Assembly: GCF_014279875.1 (NCBI RefSeq)
Contig: NZ_CP047952.1
Location: 1,922,001 to 1,986,000 of the forward strand
From: Synechococcus sp. MEDNS5
GTDB lineage: Bacteria; Cyanobacteriota; Cyanobacteriia; PCC-6307; Cyanobiaceae
DNA length: 64,000 nucleotides
Reading direction: 5' to 3'
Part shown: positions 1 to 8,899 of the stretch, one piece after another
Layout: every line of letters starts with the position of its first letter
How positions within the stretch are numbered: position 1 is the first letter of the stretch
Made by a program: the position numbers and the translations under genes
The notes under the pieces: generated by a model
The model's input: only the letters and a program-made list of their open reading frames with translations
What the model was told of the DNA's origin: nothing
Databases searched by the model: none

Positions 1-35
1 TGTCCAGGAGGAGTCGATCCTCACGGTCGGGCACC

Positions 36-1235
36 GTGAGGACTCGCACGAATCCTGAAAAAGATTCGAGGCCGTTCTGGGAACGTCACCTCCCCCTCGA
101 TTGGTCATTGTGGCCCGCGGAAGCACGACTGTTGCTCACGCTCACAGCCATTTGGAGCCTTGCAGGCTTGCTGGTACTGGCCTCTGCCAGCTGGTGGGTT
201 GCAGCGCGTGAGCAGGGTGAGGGTGCTTACTACCTCAAGCGGCAACTGGTGTGGATGGCCGCAAGCTGGAGTTTGATGGCGTTCACGGCGTCCACCAATC
301 TGAGGCGCTGGCTGAAACTGGCTGGCCCTGCTCTCTGGATTGGATGCCTGCTCATTGCCGCCACACTGGTGATGGGAACCACGGTGAACGGTGCCAGTCG
401 TTGGCTCGTGATCGGACCGATCCAGATCCAGCCATCCGAGCTCGTAAAACCGTTTGTGGTGCTGCAAGCAGCCAACCTCTTCGCGCACTGGAAACGCACC
501 GGCCTGGATCAGAAGCTTTTGTGGCTCGGCAGTTTTGGGCTGTTGGTTCTCCTGATCCTGAAGCAACCCAACCTGAGCACCGCAGCTTTGAGTGGATTGT
601 TGATCTGGTTGATGGCCTTTTCGGCGGGCTTGCCCCTCGTTTCACTGTTCGGAACGGCGATCGGAGGTGCTGTTCTGGGCACGGCGAGCATTTTGATCAA
701 TGAATATCAACGCCTCAGGGTGATTTCCTTCCTGAACCCCTGGAAAGACCCTCAGGGTGATGGCTATCAGCTGATTCAAAGCCTTCTGGCCATTGGCTCG
801 GGAGGTGTGTTCGGAGAGGGATTCGGGCTTTCAACTCAGAAATTGCAATATCTGCCGATCCAAAGCACCGACTTCATTTTTGCGGTGTATGCCGAGGAAT
901 TTGGACTCGTGGGCTCTCTGCTTCTACTGCTCTTCTTGATGCTGATTGGCTACCTGGGCCTGCGCGTGGCGCTGCGCTGCCGCAGCAATCAGGCGCGCCT
1001 TGTTGCCATTGGCTGTTCCACACTGCTGGTTGGCCAATCCATCATGAATGTGGCCGTGGCCTCCGGGGCCATGCCTACAACAGGTCTGCCCCTACCCCTG
1101 ATGAGTTACGGGGGAAACTCTCTACTCTCCAGCCTGATGATTGTGGGACTACTAATCCGCTGCTCTCTGGAATCCACCGGACTGATTGGAGGCCGTGGCC
1201 AAAGAACATCGAGCAGGCCTCTTCGGCGGCACTGA
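36..1235 (+). CDS. ftsW: FtsW/RodA-family septal peptidoglycan polymerase
   Basis: A 399-residue polytopic membrane protein of the SEDS family, which polymerises glycan strands from lipid II at the division septum. About ten hydrophobic segments are visible. Diagnostic stretches are GTTVNGASRWL followed by IQIQPSELVKP near residues 115-140 and the C-terminal TTGLPLPLMSYGGNSLL near residues 348-365, which is typical of FtsW/RodA. The start is GTG at 36; an earlier start lies too near the window edge to judge. The gene ends inside the 5' part of the ccdA reading frame, so the two probably share a transcript. FtsW rather than RodA is an inference from the usual cyanobacterial pairing with ccdA. 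Confidence 0.9.
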   Translation: MRTRTNPEKDSRPFWERHLPLDWSLWPAEARLLLTLTAIWSLAGLLVLASASWWVAAREQGEGAYYLKRQLVWMAASWSLMAFTASTNLRRWLKLAGPALWIGCLLIAATLVMGTTVNGASRWLVIGPIQIQPSELVKPFVVLQAANLFAHWKRTGLDQKLLWLGSFGLLVLLILKQPNLSTAALSGLLIWLMAFSAGLPLVSLFGTAIGGAVLGTASILINEYQRLRVISFLNPWKDPQGDGYQLIQSLLAIGSGGVFGEGFGLSTQKLQYLPIQSTDFIFAVYAEEFGLVGSLLLLLFLMLIGYLGLRVALRCRSNQARLVAIGCSTLLVGQSIMNVAVASGAMPTTGLPLPLMSYGGNSLLSSLMIVGLLIRCSLESTGLIGGRGQRTSSRPLRRH

Positions 1236-2007
1236 GGCTCTGATCGATAGGCTTGAGCTCTGTGATTTCCGGCCGACCGGCACGACCATCGCCTTCCTCG
1301 ACCTAGCGCTTTCGGATCTGGCACGAAGCGGCGAGCAGCTGCTGAATCACGCTTTGGCACAACCAGGACCCCTCAGTCTCGGCGTGGTTCTGATTGGAGG
1401 AGCCTTGACCAGCCTTGGGCCCTGCTCCCTCTCCCTTCTTCCGGTCACCCTGGCTTATCTGGCCGGTTTTGAAGGTCGGCAGGCCCCCTGGCAACGCAGC
1501 CTGGCATTTTCAGCCGGAATCGTTGGCGCGCTGGTGATGCTGGGAAGTCTCAGCGGTTTGCTGGGCGGAATCTACGGCCAGGTGCCAGGGCTGATCCCAA
1601 CCCTGGTGGCAGGACTCGCCATTGTGATGGGCCTCAATCTTCTGGGTGTGGTTCGAATCCCCCTGCCGGCGGGCCCAGACCCCAAAGCCTGGAGCACCCG
1701 AGTGCCGGCACCGCTCGCTCCCCTGGCAGCTGGTCTGGCTTTTGGCTTGGCGGCCTCGCCCTGCACAACCCCAGTACTGGCCGTTCTGCTCGGCTGGATC
1801 GCCAGTACAGGCAATGTTGTTGTTGGAGTTCTATTTCTGAGCAGCTTCGGGATCGGCCAGGTCCTGCCCTTGCTCTTGGCGGGCAGCATGGCTGCTTCCC
1901 TGCCGAAATTGATGGCGCTCCGCCCCGTGAGCCAATGGATCCCCAGCATCAGCGGAGCCGTGCTGATCACGGTGGGATCACTCACGCTGCTTGCGCGGCT
2001 GGTTTAA
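1195..2007 (+). CDS. ccdA: CcdA-like thiol-disulfide transporter for cytochrome c biogenesis
   Basis: A six-helix membrane protein of the DsbD/CcdA family that passes reductant across the thylakoid or plasma membrane to keep apocytochrome c haem-binding cysteines reduced. The two membrane cysteines are seen in [12 protein letters not shown] and [13 protein letters not shown], the expected CcdA signatures. It lies 2 nt before ccs1, its System II partner. The start is uncertain: there is no in-frame ATG in the first third of the frame, TTG at 1186 and GTG at 1195 both lie inside ftsW, and the homologous core begins only near the [12 protein letters not shown] stretch. Confidence 0.87.
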   Translation: MAKEHRAGLFGGTEALIDRLELCDFRPTGTTIAFLDLALSDLARSGEQLLNHALAQPGPLSLGVVLIGGALTSLGPCSLSLLPVTLAYLAGFEGRQAPWQRSLAFSAGIVGALVMLGSLSGLLGGIYGQVPGLIPTLVAGLAIVMGLNLLGVVRIPLPAGPDPKAWSTRVPAPLAPLAAGLAFGLAASPCTTPVLAVLLGWIASTGNVVVGVLFLSSFGIGQVLPLLLAGSMAASLPKLMALRPVSQWIPSISGAVLITVGSLTLLARLV

Positions 2008-2009
2008 CG

Positions 2010-3302
2010 ATGCGCACATTCAATCGCTTACTGGCGATTCTTTCCGACCTTCGCCTGGCCATTGTGCTGCTGCTGCTCATTGCGGCGGCCAGTGCTGTGG
2101 GAACGATTCTTCCTCAGCAAGAAGCACCTGAGCTGTACCTGGAACGGTTCAATGCCGATCCTTGGCTTGGATTGATCAATGGTGACCAGATGCTGGCCTT
2201 TCAGCTGGATCACCTTTACTCAAGCATTTGGTTCCTGTTCCTACTCGCCTGGCTCGGCGTGGCCCTGATGCTTTGCAGTTGGCGCAGGCAATGGCCGGCT
2301 CTGCAAGCAGCGATGCGTTGGATTGATTACACCCGTCCGCGTCAGCTGAGCAAGCTGGCCCTGGCGGAAACGCTCAGCTGTGCCAGCAGCGATGGCGCAC
2401 TGTCCAGCCTGGCGACAGAACTGAAATCGCGGGGTTGGCAGGTGAGACAGCATCAGGATCGCTTTGCAGCTCGCCGCGGCGTCGTGGGACGGGTCGGTCC
2501 TCTGCTGGTTCACACGGGTTTGGTGCTTTTGCTGATCGGCGCCGCCTGGGGAGCCCTCGCCGGACAGCGCCTGGAACGTTTTCTGGCACCAGGACGATCT
2601 CTGGATCTTCTCGATGCAGCAGGCGCCAATCGCCTGAGTCTCACCCTTGAGCAGTTTTCGATCACGCGTGACCCTGCCGGTCGCCCCGAACAGTTCCAAT
2701 CCACGCTGACACTGTCACCACCGGGGAAGGAGGACGAGCTCCGCACGATCAGCGTGAACCATCCACTCCGCTATCAGGGTATGACGGTTTACCAAGCCGA
2801 CTGGTCCTTAGCTGCCATCACGGTGCAGATCGGCAGGAGTCCGATGCTGCAGCTTCCCCTCAGCACTTTCCCGGAGCTGGGAGACCAGATCTGGGGGCTT
2901 GTCCTGCCGACGCGTCCGGACGGCAGTGAACCCGTCTTTTTGAGCACCAGCAGTGAACAGGGTCCAGTGCAGGTCTTTGGTTCGGACGGTGCACTGATCA
3001 CCAATCTGAGACCTGGAGGCGAAGGAGCAGACGTCAGGGGCTTACCCCTGAAGGTGATCGACATCCTTCCTGCCAGTGGGTTATTGCTCAAACGTGACCC
3101 CGGCGTTCCCCTGGTCTACGCCGGCTTTGCCATCACGCTCCTGGGCGGAGCGCTCAGCATGGTTGCGACCCGTCAGATCTGGGTGATCAGCGACAACAAG
3201 CATCAGCGCCTGCACATCGGAGGGCTTTGCAATCGAAACCTGCTGGGTTTCGCTGCGGAACTTCCGCAACTCATCAGCAGGCTTGACGAGTCCCATGGCT
3301 GA
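2010..3302 (+). CDS. ccs1: Ccs1/ResB cytochrome c biogenesis protein
   Basis: A 430-residue ResB/Ccs1 protein that, with CcsA/ResC, forms the System II haem transporter and synthase attaching haem to c-type cytochromes such as cytochrome f and c6. The N-terminus shows a hydrophobic helix followed by TILPQQEAP, a typical Ccs1 start. More helices lie near residues 65-85 and 150-175, then a long lumenal domain and a last helix near residue 365. The ATG at 2010, just after the ccdA stop, was chosen over an upstream in-frame start inside ccdA. The last 29 nt overlap queF on the other strand. CcsA is not in the window. Confidence 0.9.
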   Translation: MRTFNRLLAILSDLRLAIVLLLLIAAASAVGTILPQQEAPELYLERFNADPWLGLINGDQMLAFQLDHLYSSIWFLFLLAWLGVALMLCSWRRQWPALQAAMRWIDYTRPRQLSKLALAETLSCASSDGALSSLATELKSRGWQVRQHQDRFAARRGVVGRVGPLLVHTGLVLLLIGAAWGALAGQRLERFLAPGRSLDLLDAAGANRLSLTLEQFSITRDPAGRPEQFQSTLTLSPPGKEDELRTISVNHPLRYQGMTVYQADWSLAAITVQIGRSPMLQLPLSTFPELGDQIWGLVLPTRPDGSEPVFLSTSSEQGPVQVFGSDGALITNLRPGGEGADVRGLPLKVIDILPASGLLLKRDPGVPLVYAGFAITLLGGALSMVATRQIWVISDNKHQRLHIGGLCNRNLLGFAAELPQLISRLDESHG

Positions 3303-3684
3303 CCCGCACGACGGTATGAACATTGCCTCGGGGATAGAAATCAGCTTCAAGCTGCATCCAAACCGGGTCGCAGGCTGACACCAGATCATCAAGAATCCGG
3401 TTGGCCACCTCTTCATGGGAGATGGTGCGATCGCGATAACCATTCACATAGAGCTTGATCGCCTTCAGCTCAACGACGCGCGGGCCGGGCTGGTAAAGAA
3501 GCCTCAAAACAGCGAAATCCGGATATCCCGAAAAAGGACAGAGGCAAGTGAATTCAGGCAATTCAATCGAGACCTCATATGGCCGGCCAGGGCGAGGGTT
3601 GTCGAAACAGATCAACTGAGCCTCGGCAATCGCTCGCTCGCCATAGAGAGGCGTGCGGGTCGTTTCTGCAGGGGATCCGCTCAT
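3274..3684 (-). CDS. queF: NADPH-dependent 7-cyano-7-deazaguanine reductase QueF
   Basis: Reduces preQ0 to preQ1 in queuosine biosynthesis. The 136-residue product has the short (unimodular) QueF layout. The catalytic motif [14 protein letters not shown] contains the nucleophilic Cys49 and Asp56 (numbered from the chosen start), and [15 protein letters not shown] is the conserved substrate and NADPH-binding segment. I chose the ATG giving MSGSPAETT; an upstream ATG would add six residues. It is convergent with ccs1 and overlaps it by 29 nt. No preQ1 riboswitch could be recognised upstream. Confidence 0.92.
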   Translation of the reverse strand: MSGSPAETTRTPLYGERAIAEAQLICFDNPRPGRPYEVSIELPEFTCLCPFSGYPDFAVLRLLYQPGPRVVELKAIKLYVNGYRDRTISHEEVANRILDDLVSACDPVWMQLEADFYPRGNVHTVVRVSHGTRQAC

Positions 3685-3979
3685 GACAGGCATCAGAAGC
3701 AACGGTTTGTAAAGAACTTAAATCCCGGCCGGAGAGGCCCAAAGCTTTCAGGGCAGGGCATTCGCTGAATTTCTTCCAGCAAGATCAGCAAAAAGTTCAC
3801 TATGAACAACACTTTTGAGATAGAACTGCATTGAAGGACAAAACGTTGAGCTCAGGCGACGGTCATGCGTCTCCTTTCCAGCCGGAAGTAGCCACTCGCG
3901 CGGCGAAGCAACGCTCCTTCCCACGAAGCGGCCCCGATCAGCAATCGGGACAACCACCATCCCCTTCGAGGCTCATCTC
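3685..3979. other. Intergenic region between queF and a DUF4278 gene
   Basis: About 295 bases with no convincing gene. The short reading frames here have no recognisable family or good ribosome binding site. A small dyad (CCCGAT, 4 nt, ATCGGG) lies near 3933-3950, just upstream of the DUF4278 gene. The region must hold the divergent promoters of queF and the DUF4278 gene, but none is clear by eye. Confidence 0.4.
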
Positions 3980-4183
3980 ATGACCACTCTTCAACGCACG
4001 TACCGAGGCATTGCCTACGACCCAGCTCAGCACGAACGGCTGAGCGACCAACAGGTCGAACACACCTACCGCGGAAGTCACTATGAAGCGCCCCTGCGCC
4101 ATCAGGCCGCAGAGAGCGACACCGTCGAACTGCACTATCGCGGCAGCGTTTATCAGCACAGACAGCAACACGCCAAATCCTGA
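3980..4183 (+). CDS. DUF4278 small protein with three YRG repeats
   Basis: A 67-residue hydrophilic protein with the YRG-x-x-Y motif three times (YRGIAYD, YRGSHYE, YRGSVYQ). This repeat marks DUF4278, a family of small cyanobacterial proteins of unknown function that often occurs in several copies per genome. No signal peptide or membrane segment is visible. The ATG at 3980 opens directly on MTTLQRTYRG, the usual start of the family. It seems to be a single-gene unit. Confidence 0.8.
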   Translation: MTTLQRTYRGIAYDPAQHERLSDQQVEHTYRGSHYEAPLRHQAAESDTVELHYRGSVYQHRQQHAKS

Positions 4184-4226
4184 TTCGGTATCGAATCAAA
4201 CAACGACTGGCCCAGAGACCAGCCGT

Positions 4227-4251
4227 AATGGGTTTATATCTAAAGCCCATT
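4227..4251 (+). promoter_or_regulatory. Hairpin abutting the start codon of the next small gene
   Basis: AATGGGTTT, a 6-nt loop, and AAAGCCCATT form a stem with one bulged G. It ends 2 nt before the ATG at 4254. It could terminate the DUF4278 transcript (there is no good T-run) or cover the initiation region of the next gene. Seen by eye only. Confidence 0.35.
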
Positions 4252-4253
4252 TC

Positions 4254-4475
4254 ATGGATCTCCGATTGCTGGCAGACGGCCTTTCCTATCGATTGACCCC
4301 TGCCAGTGTTCACGGAATTCTCTGGCTCCAGACCCACTTCGAGTCCCAACACTGGGAGCTCCTTGCCGATGGACGGGTGACTGTGTCGCGATTGGATGCT
4401 GAAGCCCTTTGGCAGGACGCCACCGGGGCGGGTTTAAACGTCGACCCTCTTCCAACCCTCTCACCGTCTCGGTAA
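4254..4475 (+). CDS. Small conserved-looking hypothetical protein (73 aa)
   Basis: I do not recognise a named family. The product is a compact 73-residue protein (MDLRLLADGLSYRLTP and on) with mixed hydrophobic and charged residues, no signal peptide and no membrane helix. Codon use and composition resemble the neighbours. It lies 41 nt upstream of glnB on the same strand and may be co-transcribed with it. A longer frame runs upstream to 4083, but that part overlaps the DUF4278 gene and looks like its shadow. Confidence 0.6.
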   Translation: MDLRLLADGLSYRLTPASVHGILWLQTHFESQHWELLADGRVTVSRLDAEALWQDATGAGLNVDPLPTLSPSR

Positions 4476-4498
4476 GTTCCGACCTGGTCCTCCCCTAA

Positions 4499-4855
<357 letters not shown>

Positions 4856-4863
4856 AGCCCGGA

Positions 4864-5697
4864 TCAACGGTTGAGCGTTGCTGTGACCTCTTCCTCGATC
4901 ACCTCTGTTGTGACTGAGGGATCTCCTGATCCGCTCAGCCACAACAGATATTCGTGATTACCAGCGGGTCCGGTGATCGGTGATCCCACAAGCCCGCGAG
5001 CTCGCCAATTCAAGCTATTGCCTGCAGCAATCACGGTGGCAATGGCATCGCAATGGGCAGCTGGGTCGCGAACAACGCCGCCCTTCCCCACGCGGTCACG
5101 CCCCACTTCGAACTGCGGCTTCACCAGCAGCACAGCTTCACACCCACAGCAGCGATCACCCTGGTCATCCAACTGCAGCAAGCCGGAAAGAGCCGGAAGC
5201 ACAAGCTGCAGAGAAATGAACGACACATCGGCCACGGCCAGTGTGGGCCTGGGATCATTCTCAGCAAAAAGCTGTTCCGGGATCAGTCGTCGCAAATTGG
5301 TGCGTTCCTTCAGCACCACCCGTTCATCGGTGCGGAGGCTCCAGGCGGTTTGTCCATAACCCACATCGATTCCGTACACCCGGCGCGCTCCATGCTGAAG
5401 CAGGCAATCGGTGAAGCCGCCTGTGGAAATCCCGCCATCCAGGCACACCCGCTCCTCGACCTGGATTGGGAACGCCAACAACGCGGCAAGAAGTTTGTCC
5501 CCGCCCCGTGAAACGAATCGCGGCGGCTGTTCCACGCGAACAACCGTGTCTTCAGCAACTTCATAACCAGGCTTCTCCAAGCGCTGACCATGGCGATCGC
5601 GCACCTTCCCGGCACGGATGAGCTGTTGCGCCTGCTGACGGGATGCTGCCAGACCCAGCGTCAGCAGATGCAGATCTAGCCGTTGTTTTCGAGGCAC
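4864..5697 (-). CDS. tlyA: TlyA-family rRNA (cytidine-2'-O)-methyltransferase
   Basis: A TlyA-type RNA 2'-O-methyltransferase, historically called hemolysin A. The N-terminal part (RLDLHLLTLGLAASRQQAQQLIRAGKV) is an S4 RNA-binding domain of about 60 residues. It is followed by a Rossmann methyltransferase with the SAM-binding LDGGISTGGFTDCLL and DVGYGQTAW, then VADVSFISLQLVLP. I chose the GTG giving VPRKQRLDL (277 aa) because the family usually starts there; an upstream ATG at 5745 adds 16 unlikely residues. It is convergent with glnB, 8 nt apart. Confidence 0.88.
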   Translation of the reverse strand: MPRKQRLDLHLLTLGLAASRQQAQQLIRAGKVRDRHGQRLEKPGYEVAEDTVVRVEQPPRFVSRGGDKLLAALLAFPIQVEERVCLDGGISTGGFTDCLLQHGARRVYGIDVGYGQTAWSLRTDERVVLKERTNLRRLIPEQLFAENDPRPTLAVADVSFISLQLVLPALSGLLQLDDQGDRCCGCEAVLLVKPQFEVGRDRVGKGGVVRDPAAHCDAIATVIAAGNSLNWRARGLVGSPITGPAGNHEYLLWLSGSGDPSVTTEVIEEEVTATLNR

Positions 5698-5795
5698 TGC
5701 TTCATAAAAGCAGAGTGGAAATCCGAACAAAGTCATGGGGTTCACCCCTGAACCCGTTGATGTCCGAGAAGATCACTCCAAGCCGCCTCACGGAC

Positions 5796-6014
5796 ATGTC
5801 CGCCAAGCAGCCTCCCTACCGCCGCTGCCGCAACAACAGCAACGTTCTTGAGCTCCTGCACCCTGGAGCCTTCGTCACGATCGAGAATCATCCCAATGAT
5901 CTTCCCCCTTTCCAGGTGATCGAATGCCGAGGAGGCATTTGCTTGGTCAGGCAGCAATCTTGGGGTCAGCATGTGCAGTGGGAGGTTGAGCACCGTCGCC
6001 TGCGCTCGGCCTGA
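5796..6014 (+). CDS. Small hypothetical protein (72 aa)
   Basis: Starts MSAKQPPYRRCRNNSN and contains LELLHPGAFVTIENHPNDLPPFQVIECRGG. The fold looks like a small beta-rich domain. I do not know a named family, though this kind of protein is expected in picocyanobacteria. The frame is open further upstream, but that part is the antisense of tlyA, so the ATG at 5796 is preferred. It is divergent from tlyA and 49 nt upstream of purB, so a shared transcript with purB is possible. Confidence 0.65.
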   Translation: MSAKQPPYRRCRNNSNVLELLHPGAFVTIENHPNDLPPFQVIECRGGICLVRQQSWGQHVQWEVEHRRLRSA

Positions 6015-6063
6015 GCCTCCACGTCGCCGTAAGGTCATGAATTGACCGTTCGTCTGCGAGCCC

Positions 6064-7359
6064 TTGATCGAGCGCTACACCCTGCCCGAGATGGGCGCGA
6101 TCTGGACCGACCGTGCCAAGTATCAGAGTTGGCTCGATGTAGAGGTCGCCGCCTGTGAAGCCAACTGCTCCTTAGGGCGTGTCCCTGAGCCTGCCATGGA
6201 GGACATCCGCAACAAAGCGGCCTTCGAACCGGAACGGATCCTCGAGATCGAAGCCGAAGTGCGTCACGACGTGATCGCGTTCCTCACCAACGTGAATGAG
6301 CATGTGGGGGATGCCGGGCGCTACATCCACGTGGGCATGACCAGCAGTGACGTGCTGGATACCGGCTTGGCGCTTCAGCTCAAGGCTTCAGTAGCGCTGT
6401 TGAGACAGGAACTGATGGCCCTGGATCAGGCCATCGCCGGGCTTGCGAAGGCGCACAAGGGCACCGTGATGATCGGCCGCTCCCACGCCATCCATGGCGA
6501 ACCGATCACCTTCGGCTTCAAGCTCGCAGGCTGGTTGGCAGAAACCCGTCGCAACGCTGAGCGTCTCGAACGCCTCGAACGGGATGTGGCGGTGGGCCAG
6601 GTGAGTGGCGCCATGGGCACTTACGCCAACACCGACCCGGAGGTAGAGCGACTGACCTGTGAACGTCTTGGCCTGACCCCCGACATGGCCAGCACACAGG
6701 TGATCTCACGCGATCGTCATGCGGATTACATCCAGACCCTCGCTCTGGTGGGAGCAAGCCTCGACCGGTTTGCGACCGAGATCCGCAATCTCCAGCGCAC
6801 CGATGTGCTCGAGGTGGAGGAAAGCTTCGCCAAGGGCCAGAAAGGCAGTTCAGCCATGCCCCACAAACGCAATCCGATCCGCAGTGAACGCATCAGCGGC
6901 CTGGCCAGGGTGCTGCGCAGTTATGTCGTCGCTGCCCTTGAGAATGTGGCTCTCTGGCATGAACGGGACATCAGCCACAGCTCCACTGAACGGATGATGC
7001 TTCCGGACTGTTCGGTCACGCTGCATTTCATGCTCCGGGAGATGACGGCTGTGGTGGCCGGTCTTGGCGTGTACCCGGACAACATGCGCCGCAACATGAA
7101 TGTTTACGGGGGTGTGGTGTTCAGCCAGCGCGTCCTGCTCGGCCTCGTCGATGCCGGGATGAGCCGTGAAGACGCTTACCGAGTGGTGCAGCGGAACGCC
7201 CACAGCGCCTGGAACACCGAGGGGGGCGATTTCCGCGCCAACCTGGCCGGCGACCCTGAGGTCACCGCACAACTCAGCAGCCAACAGCTGGAGGACTGCT
7301 TCAGTACGGAGTTGCATCAAGCGAACCTGGGCGTGATCTGGGATCGGCTGAGGCTCTGA
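6064..7359 (+). CDS. purB: Adenylosuccinate lyase
   Basis: Catalyses two steps of purine synthesis: SAICAR to AICAR, and adenylosuccinate to AMP, each releasing fumarate. The 431-residue protein carries the fumarase/aspartase-superfamily signature GSSAMPHKRNP near residues 261-271, with HVGMTSSDVLDT near residue 92 and the catalytic His region RSHAIHGEPITFG near residue 140. The start is TTG at 6064, giving the family-typical MIERYTLPEMG. It is followed by a 33-codon membrane-protein frame and then fumC; the fumarate released by PurB is the FumC substrate. Confidence 0.95.
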   Translation: MIERYTLPEMGAIWTDRAKYQSWLDVEVAACEANCSLGRVPEPAMEDIRNKAAFEPERILEIEAEVRHDVIAFLTNVNEHVGDAGRYIHVGMTSSDVLDTGLALQLKASVALLRQELMALDQAIAGLAKAHKGTVMIGRSHAIHGEPITFGFKLAGWLAETRRNAERLERLERDVAVGQVSGAMGTYANTDPEVERLTCERLGLTPDMASTQVISRDRHADYIQTLALVGASLDRFATEIRNLQRTDVLEVEESFAKGQKGSSAMPHKRNPIRSERISGLARVLRSYVVAALENVALWHERDISHSSTERMMLPDCSVTLHFMLREMTAVVAGLGVYPDNMRRNMNVYGGVVFSQRVLLGLVDAGMSREDAYRVVQRNAHSAWNTEGGDFRANLAGDPEVTAQLSSQQLEDCFSTELHQANLGVIWDRLRL

Positions 7360-7385
7360 TGCGCTTCTGATGCACTGACGGCACC

Positions 7386-7487
7386 ATGTTCTGGACCCCT
7401 TACGCAGACTGGATCTATGTGGTGGTGAGCGTCAGCGGGATGCTGCTGATCATTGTCCTCGTGCTGAGGCCCCCCTCGAACCCATGA
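7386..7487 (+). CDS. Candidate 33-residue single-pass membrane protein
   Basis: A short frame from ATG 7386 to TGA 7487. The product begins MFWTPYADW, continues with one hydrophobic helix (about residues 10-27, rich in Val, Ile and Leu) and ends in RPPSNP. Its stop overlaps the fumC start as ATGA, the arrangement seen at other coupled gene pairs in this window. No family recognised. The coding call rests on the overlap and the plausible membrane helix; it could also be a leader frame for fumC. Confidence 0.45.
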   Translation: MFWTPYADWIYVVVSVSGMLLIIVLVLRPPSNP

Positions 7488-8881
7488 CCAACGCGACGCG
7501 CACCGAACACGACAGCATGGGCCCCGTGCAGGTGCCGGAGGAGGCCTTATGGGGTGCTCAGACCCAGCGCTCCCTCAACAATTTCGCCATCGCCGCAGAT
7601 CGGATCCCGACCCCCCTGATTCATGCTCTCGCCCGCATCAAGCAGGCAGCTGCGATCGTGAATGCGCGCCACGGTCTGATCAGCAGCGACCAGTGCGCCT
7701 CGATCGTTGAAGCCGCGGCCGCCATCGCCGAAGGGCGCCACGACGCTCAGTTCCCTCTGCGGGTCTGGCAAACCGGCAGCGGCACGCAGACCAACATGAA
7801 CCTCAACGAGGTGATCAGCAATCTGGCATCGCTGCGTGCTGGGGAGGCTCTCGGTAGCCATCGGCCCATCCATCCGAATGACCACGTCAACCGTTCCCAG
7901 TCCACCAACGATGCCTTCCCTGCCGCCATTCATGTGGCAACCGCTGAAGCAATCAGCCGCCGCCTTCTGCCGGAACTGCAACTGCTGAAAGAGGCCTTTG
8001 GCATCAAAACGGATAACTGGGCATCCATCGTGAAGATTGGCCGCACCCACCTTCAGGATGCGGTCCCGCTCACCCTCGGCCAGGAAGCATCGGCCTGGAG
8101 AGATCAGATCGGAACCGCAACGCGACGCATCAACACCAGCCTGGAGGAAATCCTGCCTCTGCCCTTGGGAGGCACAGCAGTAGGAACGGGGCTCAACGCC
8201 CCCAAGGGCTTTTCCGTCGAGGCGGCGGCGGAGCTCAAGCGACTCACAGGCCTCCCTTTCACCACAGCACCCAACAAGTTCGCCGTGATGGCCAGCCACG
8301 ACGGACTCGTGAACACCATGGGGCAACTCAGGCTTCTGGCGGTCAGCCTGCTCAAAATTGCCAATGACATCCGCCTGCTGGCCTGCGGACCAAGAGCCGG
8401 TCTCGCCGAACTGCATCTTCCGGAGAACGAGCCCGGAAGTTCGATCATGCCGGGCAAGGTGAATCCGACCCAATGCGAAGCGATGGCCATGGTCTGCACC
8501 CAGGTGATCGGCCTGGATGCTGCGGTGGCGATGGCCGGTGCTGGTGGTCATCTGCAGATGAATGTGTACAAACCGCTTATCGGCTTCAACCTGCTGCAGT
8601 CCATCACCCTGCTCACCGATGCCTGTCACTGTTTTCGAGTGGCCATGGTTGAAGGGATGGAACCCAACCGCGCACGCATCCAAAGGGATGTGGAGCAGTC
8701 CTTGATGCTCGTCACCCCGCTCACCCAGGTGATTGGCTACGACAAGGCGAGCGCGATTGCGAAGTACGCACACGAGCAGGGAATGGACCTCAGAAGCGCC
8801 GCTCTGGACCTGGGTTACGTGAGCGCTGAAGAGTTCGATCGCGTCGTCGACCCAGCCTCCATGGCCTCTCCACAGGGCTAG
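7484..8881 (+). CDS. fumC: Class II fumarate hydratase
   Basis: Interconverts fumarate and malate in the cyanobacterial TCA route and recycles fumarate from purine and arginine synthesis. The 465-residue protein shows the superfamily signature GSSIMPGKVNP near residues 320-330, TGSGTQTNMN near residue 98 and GRTHLQDAVPLTLGQE near residue 186, all diagnostic for oxygen-stable class II fumarases. The ATG overlaps the preceding small frame by 4 nt. It is convergent with the helicase gene, 18 nt apart. Confidence 0.95.
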   Translation: MTNATRTEHDSMGPVQVPEEALWGAQTQRSLNNFAIAADRIPTPLIHALARIKQAAAIVNARHGLISSDQCASIVEAAAAIAEGRHDAQFPLRVWQTGSGTQTNMNLNEVISNLASLRAGEALGSHRPIHPNDHVNRSQSTNDAFPAAIHVATAEAISRRLLPELQLLKEAFGIKTDNWASIVKIGRTHLQDAVPLTLGQEASAWRDQIGTATRRINTSLEEILPLPLGGTAVGTGLNAPKGFSVEAAAELKRLTGLPFTTAPNKFAVMASHDGLVNTMGQLRLLAVSLLKIANDIRLLACGPRAGLAELHLPENEPGSSIMPGKVNPTQCEAMAMVCTQVIGLDAAVAMAGAGGHLQMNVYKPLIGFNLLQSITLLTDACHCFRVAMVEGMEPNRARIQRDVEQSLMLVTPLTQVIGYDKASAIAKYAHEQGMDLRSAALDLGYVSAEEFDRVVDPASMASPQG

Positions 8882-8899
8882 GAGTTTTGCGCAGGGAGG

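Noticed and set aside
3685..3780. Possible preQ1 riboswitch upstream of queF.
   Set aside because: I could not find the compact stem plus A-rich tail pseudoknot of known preQ1 classes.
7547..8773. A 408-codon minus-strand frame inside fumC.
   Set aside because: Pure shadow of fumC; composition (His, Gly, Gln rich) is typical of antisense frames in GC-rich coding DNA.
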